NCBI RefSeq assembly: GCF_030272615.1
Contig: NC_081408.1
Span: forward strand, 66,538,546 to 66,602,545
From: Cryptomeria japonica
Lineage: Eukaryota > Streptophyta > Pinopsida > Cupressales > Cupressaceae
Direction: 5' to 3'
DNA: 64,000 bases
Shown piece after piece: positions 22,247-33,183 of this stretch. Position 1 is the stretch's first letter, and each line of letters starts with the position of its first letter. Made by a program: the position numbers and the translations under genes. Under the pieces are notes generated by a model that was not told the origin of the DNA, made no database searches, and saw only the letters and a program-made list of their open reading frames with translations.

Positions 22247-25200
22247 CTAAAAAATATCTCCCAAAATTAAGTTTATACTATCCATAAACTTTTTACTATC
22301 TTTTATTGTTGTTTTAGTCCTCTTCACAGTACTGGTGAGATGCTGCAAATGTTATGCCAATGTTTTGCTTCTCTATGCTAATGCCTCTGAGATTTCCTTC
22401 CGCAGAGATGCTAAATAGTCCAATCTTGGACTTAGTTTAGATCTCAAGTGTTTTTCCTTGTTTATTATTCTTTCTTTTTCTCTTTCCAGTTTGAGCAATT
22501 CTTCCTCAAAATTTGCTAACTTGTCTTCAAAAACTAATAATGAATCCAGTGAGTTGACAAAATTGTCTGCAAGCTTATTTATCTCATCCTATGTCTTGCT
22601 TATTTTCTTGTCAATATCTATAGTCAAAAAGTTTGTTTTACATGTATCTTTATACAGATTTTTATATTGTTTCAACAAACTACATAGTTCTGGTAGAAGT
22701 GCGTCAAAGTCTCTATTACACTTCTTTATTTCTTCATTGAAGAATTTATGTTTCTCTTTTTCTACCTTGTCCTTTACTAATTCTTCCTTGATTTTCTCAA
22801 TATTTCCAGAAATATATTTACATAATGTGTCCAATTGTCCTAAAGAATCTTTATTATCTATGTTACCATTAGGAGCAATTATCTTCAAAATTGGAATTGA
22901 ATCATCTATTGCTTTATAAGCCTGTGAACTGCAGTCAGTTATTTTCTGTATGGAATCTAATAATACCTCAGTCACATTTGTTGACTTGAATGTTGATGAT
23001 GATCCAACAATCTGAGTGTCGGTGGAAGTAACCATGCTTGTATTGACCTCTGGCAGGTTAGTTTGTGTTTGCATTTCTTTTAGCACTGGTTTCCCTGCTT
23101 CACTGCTTACCGGTGGCACTGTTTCCTTGTGAACGTGTTCCGGAGCCTTTAGCTCTGTTGGTTTCTTTGTATGTTGTGGTCTCTATCTATGTCTCAGATT
23201 CTACCTTATTCTCTATATTCTCTATTGGTTTCTCTGTTTCTCCTATTACCGGAGGCTCTTTATCAACTATTATGTTGATCTTTTGGGTATCAACCTTTAC
23301 AGTGTATAAGAATTTAGAATTAGGATTGCTATCCTCTACATCCATACTTTCTACTGCCAGTTGGTCTTCAGTGGTTGTAATTTTCATAGGTGGGGGTAGG
23401 TTGTCTTGAACCTTTATGCTTGGTGGTCCACCAACTTTGCCTTTCCCCTTGTCCCTGTCCTTCTGATATACCTTTATAGGCTTAGGGTTCCTGTATTCTT
23501 CTTGTTTTTCTTTGTCAACCCAAAATATATCCCAACCATCTTTTGTTTCCTTTGTTACTTCAGTAACTCTTCCTGCCATTAGTGAAATGTGCCGGTGTGT
23601 AGTAGAGAATACTGACAAGTTTTCCTGAGCAATCAAATCATCAATTTCCTTGGGAGAGTTTACTAGATATACAGCAAGTAGTTTTTCTATTTTTATTTTC
23701 TTATCTAATTGAATCACTGCTTGCCTTCTGGCCTCAAGTCTTTTGTACAAATGATTAGGAATTTCATTGACTACTTCCATCAAAAACTTCTTGTACATGT
23801 CCATATGCAGTATTACACTTTCCTCAACTTGCCCTTTCTCATCAGCAGATAGAGTGTCATAAATTTTATCAATGTTTTTCAGTTTTCCTTCTTCTATGAT
23901 TTCATTTAACAATATGTCTAGAGGTGCCAAATCATTTTTTGTCCTTTTCTTTTTCTTTGGGGTTAGCTTCTTCTTGGGTGTGACCTTTCTAACCAGAGAT
24001 CTCACTGCTTGTTGCTTCTGCCTTGTCCTTCTAGGTGAAGGAGTGGTTGCCTGTGAGGGATCTCTTTTCCTAACAACTCTTTTAAAAGTTGTTGGCATGT
24101 CACCTTCCGAAGAAGTACCTACCGGTGATAGATGAGCTTCAGGTTGTGGAGCTACCAACTCATCTTCTATTATGCCAGTTTTCTTTAGTACATCTTCCTT
24201 AATGGCCTTTGCTTATTTGGATCCTTTCCTCACAAATGCCTCAACCTTCTTTACTCTTTTCTTAGATTGTATTTGGCTTTCTATGGTCTCAACACTACCA
24301 AATACTTCTTCCTTAGGTTCTTTGGGGGCTTCCAGAAGTGCTTTATCATAAGTTTCAACTATGTGATCATCTGTCTCATAGCCCATTTCGGTTACCCAAA
24401 TTGTCCTTGGGATGACTGCTTCCATCCATATTTCATCTTTCTTAATAACAAAGCATATATCATCTTTGTATTTGTCTACTATTTTATGAGATAACCTTAT
24501 TCTTTTCTTCATTTTGGTCTTCAATGCTTGGAAAAAGTAATGAATATTGTTCTCCTTGTTCTCATCCATGGTATTGAACAGTTTTGTCAATTGTTTTCCT
24601 ACCAGTATGTCATATCCTAGTTCTTTATATCCTATACCGGGAACCTATTTTGTTATGTGTAGCATCAGGCATACTAATAGATTTCCAAATCTGAAAGTTC
24701 CTTTCTTATCCTTCTTTATCTTTCCAAGGTTGTCTATCAATTCATCATTTAACCATTCACAAATGTCAATTTTTGCATTGTCTGTTACCATATCATAAGT
24801 ACTATTAATGCAGAAACTTGAAACTAAGTTAAGTCTATTAGCATGAGTGGCTTTGTAACCTAATATCATACTTATGAATCTCACATTGATATCTTTTACA
24901 TCATTAACCCTTAGAGATCTCTTATCGAATGTTGCACCTATTAGGTCTATAACTAAATCATTGGAAACTTTCTGGTTTTTATTTGGTCTCTTACCAATGG
25001 TCGGTAACCCTATGACAACTTTTACAACTTCCTTGGTGATCTTATGGATTGAATCTAACCAGAATAATTCTCCATGAACTCTACTTAACACTATCCTAAT
25101 CACATCCTTAGGAAATTCAAGAATGCTAAGGATTTCTATGAATCCTAGGGTTTCAATAACCTTGTGTTCAACTTTAGCATTGTCGGTATCATCACATATC

Positions 25201-25430
25201 TCATTTTACATGGTTTTGATTTCCTCATCTCCTAACTCTTCAATGTTGTAGTGGATGTACATTCTAGGGTCTTCAACATATACAACACCTTTAGGGATTT
25301 GACAAAATGCACCTAAGGTATCATCCTTCTTTGCTATCTCAGGGACTAGCTGAAATATGGGCCTAGGTCTTTTAATTACTTCCACAATAGTAGGGTTTGC
25401 TATGTATTCAATTGCACAGGTGGATGCTAT
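22247..25430 (-). pseudogene. E2 ORF2: large conserved protein of unknown function
   Basis: About 1,061 codons from a degraded start (ATA where ATG is expected, about 25430) to TAG at 22247. One frameshift lies between 23119 and 23187, and stops occur near 24640, 24600, 24210 and 24160. The N-terminal part matches E1 ORF2: EELG, SRVHGELFWL, KITKEVV, KIDICEWL, RFGNLLVCL and VDKYKDDICFV. The middle (about 24150-23930) is Lys/Arg/Pro/Thr-rich with a KKKLTPKKKKRTK patch, like a nuclear-localisation or nucleic-acid-binding segment. The C-terminal 300 residues are a predicted coiled coil. No enzyme motif was seen. It could be a structural or targeting protein; its function is unknown. Confidence 0.75.
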
Positions 25431-25731
25431 GATTAAATACCTTTTTCTGTCTTGGATGGATGATTGATTGGAGTGTGCTTGCTTCTTGCTCGAAATTCCT
25501 TAGCTCGGAATCTTCATGCTCTCTAAAAATTTGAAATCATGGTGAAATGGAATGGAGCCAAAACCTTATTTTTATAATGTCTTTTCACCATCTACCACAT
25601 TAATTGCATGCCGGTTAAGTATTCACTTAACATTGTCTACCGGTAATAAGTAATTTTCAATTTCTTATCTCTAACCGAGGGAATAATAGCACATGTGTCA
25701 TTAGATTGCCAAACCCTCAAGGAAATTTTCT
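25431..25731 (-). other. E2 spacer between ORF1 and ORF2
   Basis: About 300 bases without a coding signal, corresponding to the E1 inter-ORF spacer. No start-site or splice element could be assigned. Confidence 0.5.
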
Positions 25732-26853
25732 TCAATTAGATGAAGAACTTCCTGTCGGTGGAGCATTGCTCTGTCCTGCCGGTGAAGCATTTGTTGGTTC
25801 TACTGGTGGAGGAGTATTCCCAATATTTAGATAAGCCTTTCTAATCCATTTCTTTGAGAATTCTTGCTTAACCTCTTCAACTTTTTCTTTACCTTTCAAG
25901 ATAGCACTTTTGTTTTCTACCAGTGTACTTTTACTTCTACAAAATTTAGCAATATGCCCAATCTTGTTACATGCATAACAAGTTACATTATTTTTTTGAA
26001 TAGCTTTCCCATAACCTATGTTGGTTTGTGTTCTGCATTGATTAGATAAATGTCCAAATCTTCCACAAACATAACATCTCACATTCATTCTACAGTTTTC
26101 AGAGTTATGACCAACTTTGTTGCATTTTGAATATTGACCAGTGGGTGTATTGATATTTTGATAATTCCTAGATCTACATTCATTTTCCCTATGACCATAC
26201 TTATTATAGTTAAAGCATTTTCCATTGAATTTATAAGTATTAGGTTGTCTTACCGGTTTGCTGTGATCCTGAGTATTTGCAGTACCGGAGCTTTCACCAA
26301 CTTCAAAGACAATTCTAGAAGTGTCAACTTTAGGTTTTTGATTCTTCAATAAGGTACCAAGTTCCTCTGAGCTTTTCTTGAATTTTTCTTTATGTTGATT
26401 TGCAGTTTCCAATTCTCTTTCCAAGATTTCTTTTTGTCTCATCAATTTATTTGAGTCATTCTGAGTATGCGTCAGATCTGTCTTCAACATGTCATTTTCA
26501 TAGCTAAGTCTTGTGTTCTCATTTACTACATCACTTAGTCTTCTGGTCAATTCTTCTTCATTCTTCTTCCTATCCTCAATCTCTTTGTAAAATCTCATAT
26601 TCATATCCTGCATTTCATTTTTTGTTGTCATGCTCTCTTGTTTCAGCTTGCTTATCATATCATTAAGTGATTCCTTTTCATCATTCTCATTTTGCAATTT
26701 TTCACAAAGTTCTCTTCTCTTATTTCTTGCAACAGTAAGATTTTATTGAAGTGCCTAAATGATATCCTAAGCTGCTCTTAAATCATCTTCTAATTTGATA
26801 TTTCTCAACTTCTCTGCATCATAGTCTATAAGACCTCCTTCAAGTTGCTTCAT
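25732..26853 (-). pseudogene. E2 ORF1: coiled-coil protein with four CCHC knuckles
   Basis: The frame can be traced to an ATG at 26853 (KQLEGGLIDYD), with stops near 26770-26740, and is then open for 321 codons. Residues to about 250 are a Glu/Lys/Asn-rich coiled coil. Knuckles end-to-start on the plus strand: 26176-26217, 26092-26133, 26035-26076 and 25939-25980. The last two, CYVCGRFGHLSNQC and CYACNKIGHIAKFC, are intact; the first two each lost one Cys to Tyr. A Pro/Ser/Thr/Asn-rich tail (NTPPPVEPTNASPAG) follows. It has the same design as E1 ORF1. It is probably a nucleic-acid-binding, particle-forming or chaperone protein, by analogy with gag nucleocapsid. Confidence 0.8.
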
Positions 26854-26922
26854 CAGATTTTCAATCTTTACCAGTGTCAAGATCTTCCTCAAGCTATTAG
26901 GCTTCTGAAAATAGAGGACCAA

Positions 26923-26934
26923 GCTCTGATACCA
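26923..26934 (-). promoter_or_regulatory. E2 primer-binding site
   Basis: GCTCTGATACCA on the plus strand, a perfect complement of TGGTATCAGAGC, two bases from the LTR. Confidence 0.92.
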
Positions 26935-26936
26935 AT

Positions 26937-27744
26937 TGTTAGGATTCCCATAGATGCTGAGAGGGGGGGGTGAACCAGTATCTAACTGGTAATAAGAATT
27001 TCTTAAGTTAAAACATGTAGAACATAAAATAATAGTGTACCGGTATGCAAGAATTAATGTAATAAACAGAATCAGAAATATCCACATGAAAAGAACACCA
27101 TAACATAAGATGTTTAATGAGGAAACCTGGTGTGGGAAAAACCTCAGTGGGATTTGTGACCCACAATATTCACTCACTAGCCAATAAGAGAATATTTCTT
27201 ACAATAGGGGCCTGCACATGCAAGAAGGCCAACTGCCTAGAGCTCACTGTTCAATGGGAAGTCACACTGACTTACAATAAGGACTATACTAATCCAATGA
27301 CTTGTACTTCTTTACAATAGCATCTCCAATGCTAGATTCAGTACTGGTTCTTGCTCTATTCCTTACATATACCCTTGACCTATAATTCACACATTAGGTC
27401 TGCCTAATAATTTTCTTTATGCTCGCTACATTACCTTTTTAAATGTCTACAACAATCTCCTTTATATACAAGAGTCATTTTACAATTTTCCAAGTCGGCT
27501 TACAATAATAAACAAAATATTACATAACAAAAATCTTGTCGGCCTCTATGGCGGTATACATGTTTTCTTCTGTGCTGGTGTCGGTGTTGGTGTAGAATGA
27601 TCTGTTGATGCCAGTGCACTGTCTTTCCTATGTAATGTTTTTCTGGTATGATGTCTTTCTGGTGCCATAGTATTGCAAGGTTTCCATCAATGATAAAACC
27701 TTCAATCACATACAATGTCTCACTGGAGTGTCCATATGCCAACA
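26937..27744 (-). repeat. E2 5' LTR
   Basis: TGTTAGGATTCCC...CATATGCCAACA on the plus strand, immediately followed by the GATAA duplication. Confidence 0.93.
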
Positions 27745-27749
27745 GATAA

Positions 27750-27945
27750 CACTGCAGTAATTGATATATCTAAGAATCCAGTATTACATTCTGAAACAAA
27801 ACATGTTTCTATCAAACTAAATTTTCTAAGGGAAAAAGTTGAAGAAAAAGAGATAAAACTAGTTTATGTGAATACTAAAGAACAACTTGCAGATATTTTC
27901 ATAAAACATTTGCCTAAGGAGACTTTTGAATATCTCAGAGATTAG
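27750..27945 (+). pseudogene. pol: C2 RNase H C-terminal remnant, right piece
   Basis: Continues the piece before E2: NTAVIDISKNPVLH, then KHVSIKLNFLREKV and VNTKEQLADIFIKHLP. These are the standard end of Copia RNase H; the usual ADIFTK has become ADIFIK. It stops at a TAG after EYLRD. C3 ends with the same motif at 60915-61112. Confidence 0.9.
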
Positions 27946-28336
27946 CTTGGAGTCATACCACCACTAGTAGAGACTTAGACAATTAATGATTGTCATCAAC
28001 CGGCAGAATTGAAAGACAAATCTTTTACTCCGGTCTTTGATGAGGAAGCTACTTCTCAGGGGGAGTAGTTGGTATATTGAATTGAATGGTATTTTGTATA
28101 TGAACTTTGGCATTTAATGTCAAAGGGGGAGAGATATCTATGGAATAACACATTATCTTTTAAGGAGAGATTGGTAGAGAAATTGATATTGGAAATCCTT
28201 GGATAAACACATGTTGCTCCCAGGGGGAGAGATTGTTGTTTAAGGGAGATTGTTGGTTTTTGGTATTTGGCATTTTTGTTTTGGCACTTTGATGGTTTTT
28301 CCATCTTGTATTGCCATCAATGCCAAAGGGGGAGAT
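27946..28336 (+). promoter_or_regulatory. C2 3' untranslated region with four purine tracts; the last is the polypurine tract
   Basis: AGGGGGAG-type tracts occur at about 28058-28066, 28124-28132, 28221-28229 and 28325-28336. The last abuts the LTR. The others may be older primer tracts or spare plus-strand priming sites. Otherwise no coding signal. Confidence 0.7.
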
Positions 28337-29380
28337 TGTTGGTATTTTGGTATGGTTCTATCATTGATGTCAATACCTACTAAAACACTAGCACAATGGT
28401 GATCCAGCAGCATTCACCGGCAAGCAAGTAACTATTGCACAGTTACTGGTATACGGTTCACCGACACTTGGAATAATATGGAAAAAACTTGGTGATGTCA
28501 AAGACATCATGTGGACACCTTTTTTTGAAGAATTAATCATTGGTATATTCATATTTGCATATTTGCCTTTACCGGTAAATAGATCCAGGGTTACCTAGGG
28601 TTACACCGGTAGGTTTATCTTTTTCGGATCAGAATGGCACGCTATGGAGATGATTTAATATTGGTGTAAATGCATTAAGCCGACACTTTTAATTAGTTAT
28701 TGCATCAGATATTATATTGTTTGTAAAATGTTTTATTGTAATATCTTGTAGAGCCGATCTACTAAAATTGGTCTTAGGTTATGGTATAAATGTAAGATCT
28801 TATTTGTAAGATCAAATGTGGAATGCAAAAAAGAATTGTATGAAGGTATATGCGAGATTAAGTAGAGGTATACACGAAGACATCATTTGAAGGTGAAGCT
28901 AGGTTTTTATGAAAGCATATCAGCATTACACCTGTACTGAATCCAGCATATGAAGATGTTATTTTGTGTAGTAAATTCTTATTGGATTTAACCATCCAGC
29001 TGTAGTCAGTGTGACTCCCATTTTTATGATTGAGTAATGAGCTCTAGGCTGTTGGCCTTTCTGCATGTGCAGACCCCATTTATGTACACTTGCTATCTGC
29101 AGTAGTATCATCTGATTGTGGGGAAGGTTTCCCGCCGTAGTTTTTCCCCTTACAGGGTTTCCACGTACAAATATTGGTGTTATGTGTTATGGATGACTTT
29201 ATGTTTATGTTTCATGCATTAATCTTTACTGGTATAGCAATTTACTGTTAACACTGTCTACCGGCACACTTAACTAGTTTACTGGTATTAAGCATTAAGT
29301 TGGTTAAGTGGTTTTTGGTTTGAATTTATTAGACAACTAATTCACCCCCCCCCCCTCTCAGTTGTCTCCGGGACCTAACA
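28337..29380 (+). repeat. C2 3' LTR (1044 bp)
   Basis: TGTTGGTATTTTGG...GGACCTAACA followed by the TAATC duplication. It has a C-run (CACCCCCCCCCCCCTCTCAG) expanded relative to the 5' copy. Confidence 0.93.
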
Positions 29381-29747
29381 TAATCTCCAGCTGAACTACT
29401 TACGACTTTCAGGCTTAGGGAAATTATGGGCATAGATATTAAAAAGGAAACTGGTCATAAGGAGACTTTCTGACTTAGGAAAAATCATTTATCTGAACTG
29501 GTTATCCATCACTTAACACTTAGTAAAGAAAAGGCCCTGCCCATGGTAAAGAACCCTTTTCCTCAAGTGGAAAAATTAATAGCGAAATATATCATTGCTA
29601 GGGTTTTCTTCACAAAATGTAAGAAATCTTGATAAACCCTAAACCCTAGAGCTTGGATCATTTTCAAAGGATACAAATAAAAACCAGAAAATCAATATTC
29701 TAAGCTCAAAATTGAAAATTTCATGCAATCATTTTTTAGAGCTATCA
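29381..29747 (-). repeat. G1 left LTR fragment, inner piece
   Basis: Continues 18842-18932 across C2. It aligns with 35935-36294, including TAGGGAAATTATGGGCATAG, the GATAAACCCTAAACCCTAGA run and ...GCTATCA at the end. In minus orientation it starts TGATAGC. The plus-strand bases just inside (GTGATTCTAGTTGGGGA) also resemble a tRNA-Arg-type primer site, so the opposite orientation cannot be fully excluded. Confidence 0.7.
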
Positions 29748-29900
29748 GTGATTCTAGTTGGGGATGCTCATGTCTTAGGAATGAGATGAGAAGCCAAAAT
29801 CTTTGGGTGAAGTAGACCAACTGCAAGGTAGACCAAAAAGAAATTACTTGGATAGGGTAACTTCAACAGAAAGGAAACTACACTACCAAAGAAAACCTAA

Positions 29901-31390
29901 CTAATGCTCATGGATAACAACTGCTTTAAGAAAATCAGAAACCTCAAAATTGTCCATGAACAAGCAATTAAGAGGGGAATTATTCATAACTCCATTGGGC
30001 ATAGAGTCAAAGAAAACCACTCTACTTGAAATCATTTGTGGCCTATAGGATCAAACTAAATGTGATGGCCTAATGCCATCTACCAATGCCAACCAATATT
30101 TTCCTTTGTCAAAAATATAGTTATGATCACGTTGCATTTTGAACAATCTAGAGATATCATAACTATGCAATTTTTTCTTCCTGAGCATGTTATAAAAAAC
30201 CTTTACCTGAATGCAATGTCCATTCATATAAACCTTTCCATCTAGCTTTGCATGACATATACAAAACTCAAACTAAATATCTGAAACATAAATAAATTGA
30301 TAACCACATTCAATCAGTTTCATGTCTGCCTTATCAAGCTGAAAAGAGAAGTTAAAAACTTCATATTCTATTATGCAACCGTCATCATAAAATTTTCTTT
30401 CTTCATTGGTTTGCATCCCCTTAACATGCTCATCATTCAAAAATTTATGCAAACATGGTGCTAACTCATTACAAAGGTCAAAAGGAAATCTCTCATATGC
30501 TGCCTAATCCAATATAGTAACTCTCTTACAAACATCCATACTTGAATTATAAATATCTTGAAACCATTCTAATTCACTTCTAGTTTTCATTATTGTGGCT
30601 AGTGTGTCTTGATCAACTTTTTGTATATTAGGATCATTGCATGATGAAGAAACATCATCATTTATCCTTTCAACAATAATATCTTCATGTAACATAAGAC
30701 ACTCCAATTCTAGCTTCAAAATGTCATGTAGAGTAACAAGACAACAATCTCTTTTATCTATTTCAGAACCCTAGTCAACATCAATGAACTCCACACTCTC
30801 ATATTCAATGTCAGCATTCATGACATCATCATCCTCACATTTACTAGTGATGAATGTTTCCAGATCAATTTTGTAGAAATCCCCCGGAAGATCTGGACAA
30901 CTTCTTTTAGCATAATATTTTTCATCTTCTCCAAACTCCCATTCTTCAAATGAAACAAACTCCTTGCATAAAACCAGTTTATTATAAGGTTGATCCCTAT
31001 ACTAGTTTAATATGACTTCCTCATTATTTGAGCAGACCACACAATTGTCTATCTCATTGATCTCATCAACTAAGACTAATGGTATCTCATCATCTGAATT
31101 TTCATTGTCATATAAAATTACTTCTTGAGAGAATGAAATATTATCCAAATCTTGTTGATTTGTATCTATTTCAAACATAAAACCTTCCATTTCTTCACAC
31201 TTAGTGTTGGACCTATCTTGTGAAATGGTTTTCTTGGAGCAATTACTATGCTGTCCTCCAGTAAAGTGATTGACACCATATCCATATCTTCATCAAATAT
31301 GTCAAAGAATTTCTCATTAACCTCTTCTTCATCAATATGAGGAATAACCACTGTCTGGGACAAGTTCTCTTCACTCATATTTTTGTTCAA
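29901..31390 (-). pseudogene. G1 downstream acidic ORF, unknown function
   Basis: About 495 codons run on from gag through a stop near 31440 and a frameshift near 31180, ending at TAG 29901. It is strongly acidic (runs of D and E such as DIFDEDMD, YDNENSDDEI, DEINEID) with Phe- and Tyr-rich patches (RKFYDDGCIIEYEVF, GYQFIYV) in its last third. A protease D-S/T-G, RT YxDD and integrase DDE motif are all absent. It may be the C-terminal region of a gag-derived polyprotein or an accessory ORF. I do not recognise the family. Confidence 0.5.
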
Positions 31391-32179
31391 ATCATAATCA
31401 ATAACAAGGATAATGTGATTAGTGGGGATACATGGGTCTTGAAATAAATCATCTGATTTATGTTTTTCTTAAATCTCTAATATCCGAGGATAACATACCC
31501 TTGTAGATAAAAAACCCCGAGGGATTCCATATCTTAAGTTGTTTTCAATATCAATTGCTATCCTATAAGATTTATGCAAGATTTTAGGATCCTTATCTCT
31601 TAGAAAATAACTCCTCTCTTCATCAAATGCAGCCAAATAGACAACCAAACATATTGCATCATTTGGTCTATAATTATTAGGAAATTCATCCAATATCCTA
31701 GCAAACCTGAGATTAAAAGTAGGTACTGGCTCATCTTCTTCCTTCTGGATGCTTATGAATGTATTCATAACTGAGCTTGGATTAATTCTTTCACCAAATT
31801 GTTCCATGAATGCTACCTTCAACTCATCCCATGATGAGATAGAGCATACTAGCATGTAGGAAAACTAGTCTCTTGCACTTTCCTTCAAAGACTTAACAAA
31901 TAGCTTCATGGAAATGTCTTCCTGATTTATCTCAAAATCTTATATTAATTCTAAAAACTCCTACAAATGTTGTTGTACTGATTTTGACCTTTTCCCACTG
32001 AATCTTGGTAATTGTTCCCTAACCCTTTTAGGAACAGGATTTGGGAAACCTTGAATACCTTCAAAGTTCAATGGCTTATATCTTTCCCTAAAGAAATCTC
32101 TATGGTGATTCGGCACAAGTTGCACTGTATTTGATATTTCATAGGGAAACATAGGCACATGATACATATTTTCATTCAT
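31391..32179 (-). pseudogene. gag: G1 gag (Gypsy Retrotrans_gag type)
   Basis: The frame opens MNENMYHVPMFPYEI and has stops near 31960, 31860 and 31469. The central block carries the Gypsy capsid pattern: HL.EFLELI..., MKLFVKSLKESARD, then SWDELKVAFMEQFGER, ...VPTFNLRFARILDEFP and a closing IENNLRYG. In plant Gypsy gag this region forms the capsid shell. No zinc knuckle follows; the acidic ORF is read on in its place. A premature-stop-riddled copy cannot make full-length product. Confidence 0.82.
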
Positions 32180-32979
32180 TTCCCTATTTCTTTTTCCTTT
32201 TCAAATATTAAACCGTTATATTGTAAAGGACCAAAGCATACTCCATCTAATCTCATACAAAAAATGGAAATTGAATCACAGAATTATGTAAAATAATCAC
32301 TACCATTCCCTTCCTTAGTTCATTTTTCACTCTTTAGGGAACATTTTCTCACATAATGTTCATGAAAAAAACACTTGGCTCATTAAAATCTAAATACCTA
32401 GAAATGATGAAGCTCCTGTTGCCTTCTTTAACCTGGGACTTGCAAAGTCACCTTCAATCCTTCAAATCTTTAACACTGATCTTTGACAGAGTCACCACCT
32501 CCTTGCAGAGGATAAATACTCAAACAACTAGACTTCCTTCTTAGGTCAGATCTATTTCAACATAGTACTGCAACACTTCCTTATCATCAAATGGCGTTAT
32601 TAATTCCATCCTCAACTTGTTAGGGTACTTTATCATTAGAGCTCAAATCTGCTTCATCGTTTTTGCTAATTTCTTGGTTCTTCCTTAAGAAAACACACTC
32701 TAGTGCATAAATCTCAGAGTCGCCACTCACACTTGTGAGGTATTATATACAATCTTAAAAAATGGACAAATCTAGACCAACTCTTTTATAAAAGATGAAT
32801 CTTAGTAAGCTTCCAGTAACAATTATGAGAATTGACTCAAATCGACAAGGGATAGGTTAAGAAGCTTTTTACTCCGTGGGAAAATTTTAGTCCTACGACA
32901 TAGGAGCAATGCTCAACCATCAAATCATAGGAAACCCATACAAGTTATTGCAACATTGCCCAACAGAGTCCAATTTATA
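32180..32979 (-). other. G1 leader between primer site and gag
   Basis: About 0.8 kb without an open frame longer than 62 codons. I see no splice sites or conserved motif that would assign a function. Confidence 0.5.
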
Positions 32980-33183
32980 TTGGTGACTTGGATGGGATAA
33001 CCTCAACTATATATTTAGCAAACATTTTAACTAGAGATTTAGAATAGTTCATTTATTCCCTAGCAAAGTCACCATTTTTTGTTGGTGACTCACATGGGAT
33101 AATCTTGGGTATATATTTTGCAGATTATTTTAACCAGAGATTCTTACAATTTAACAGTCCCCACCTAGGTCACCATTTTCTGT
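32980..33183 (-). repeat. Diverged tandem duplication carrying two primer-site-like motifs
   Basis: Two head-to-tail units of about 102 bases each begin TTGGTGACT and run through GGGATAA, TATATTT, TTTTAAC(T/C)AGAGATT to a CACCATTTT end. Each carries a TGGTGAC motif on the minus strand: 33057-33074 (TGGTGACTTTGCTAGGGA) and 33158-33175 (TGGTGACCTAGGTGGGGA). Confidence 0.65.
33158..33175 (-). promoter_or_regulatory. G1 candidate primer-binding site
   Basis: TGGTGACCTAGGTGGGGA on the minus strand, five bases after the LTR end AACCAACA. From memory it matches the Tat/Ogre-type TGGCGACTCTGCTGGGGA at about 13 of 18 positions. Confidence 0.55.

Larger units (their letters stand above)
21187..27744 (-). 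mobile_element. E2: pol-less LTR retrotransposon, family E copy 2 (complete)
   Basis: LTRs of 806 and 808 bases are flanked by a perfect GATAA duplication (21182-21186, 27745-27749). The primer-site complement at 26923-26934 and the pyrimidine run after 21992 set the direction as minus. The interior of about 4.9 kb holds ORF1 (coiled coil, four CCHC knuckles) and ORF2 (about 1,061 codons), in the same order as E1. No pol domain was seen. It lies in the RNase H remnant of C2, so it is younger than C2. It is the best-preserved complete member in the window. Confidence 0.93.
18933..29380 (+). mobile_element. C2: internally deleted Copia retrotransposon, host of E2
   Basis: LTRs at 18933-19997 and 28337-29380 run TGTTGGTATTTTGG...CCTAACA and are flanked by a perfect TAATC duplication (18928-18932, 29381-29385). 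Inside are a primer site, gag and, three bases after gag ends, the C-terminal part of RNase H. Protease, integrase and RT are missing altogether. E2 then split the RNase H part. Without E2 the element is about 3.9 kb, a gag-only non-autonomous derivative. It inserted into the left LTR of G1. Confidence 0.92.

Noticed and set aside
26767-27177. Minus-strand ORF of 136 codons (MSEYCGSQ...), also seen in the E2 3' LTR (21189) and partly in E3 (62527)
   Set aside because: It is inside the LTRs; recurrence reflects LTR homology. Its last part, after the primer site, is really ORF1.
29745-29765. Plus-strand primer-site-like GTGATTCTAGTTGGGGA next to the inner G1 LTR end
   Set aside because: It would imply a plus-strand element, but gag is on the minus strand and a better candidate primer motif lies beside the right LTR. 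Kept as an uncertainty in the G1 entry.
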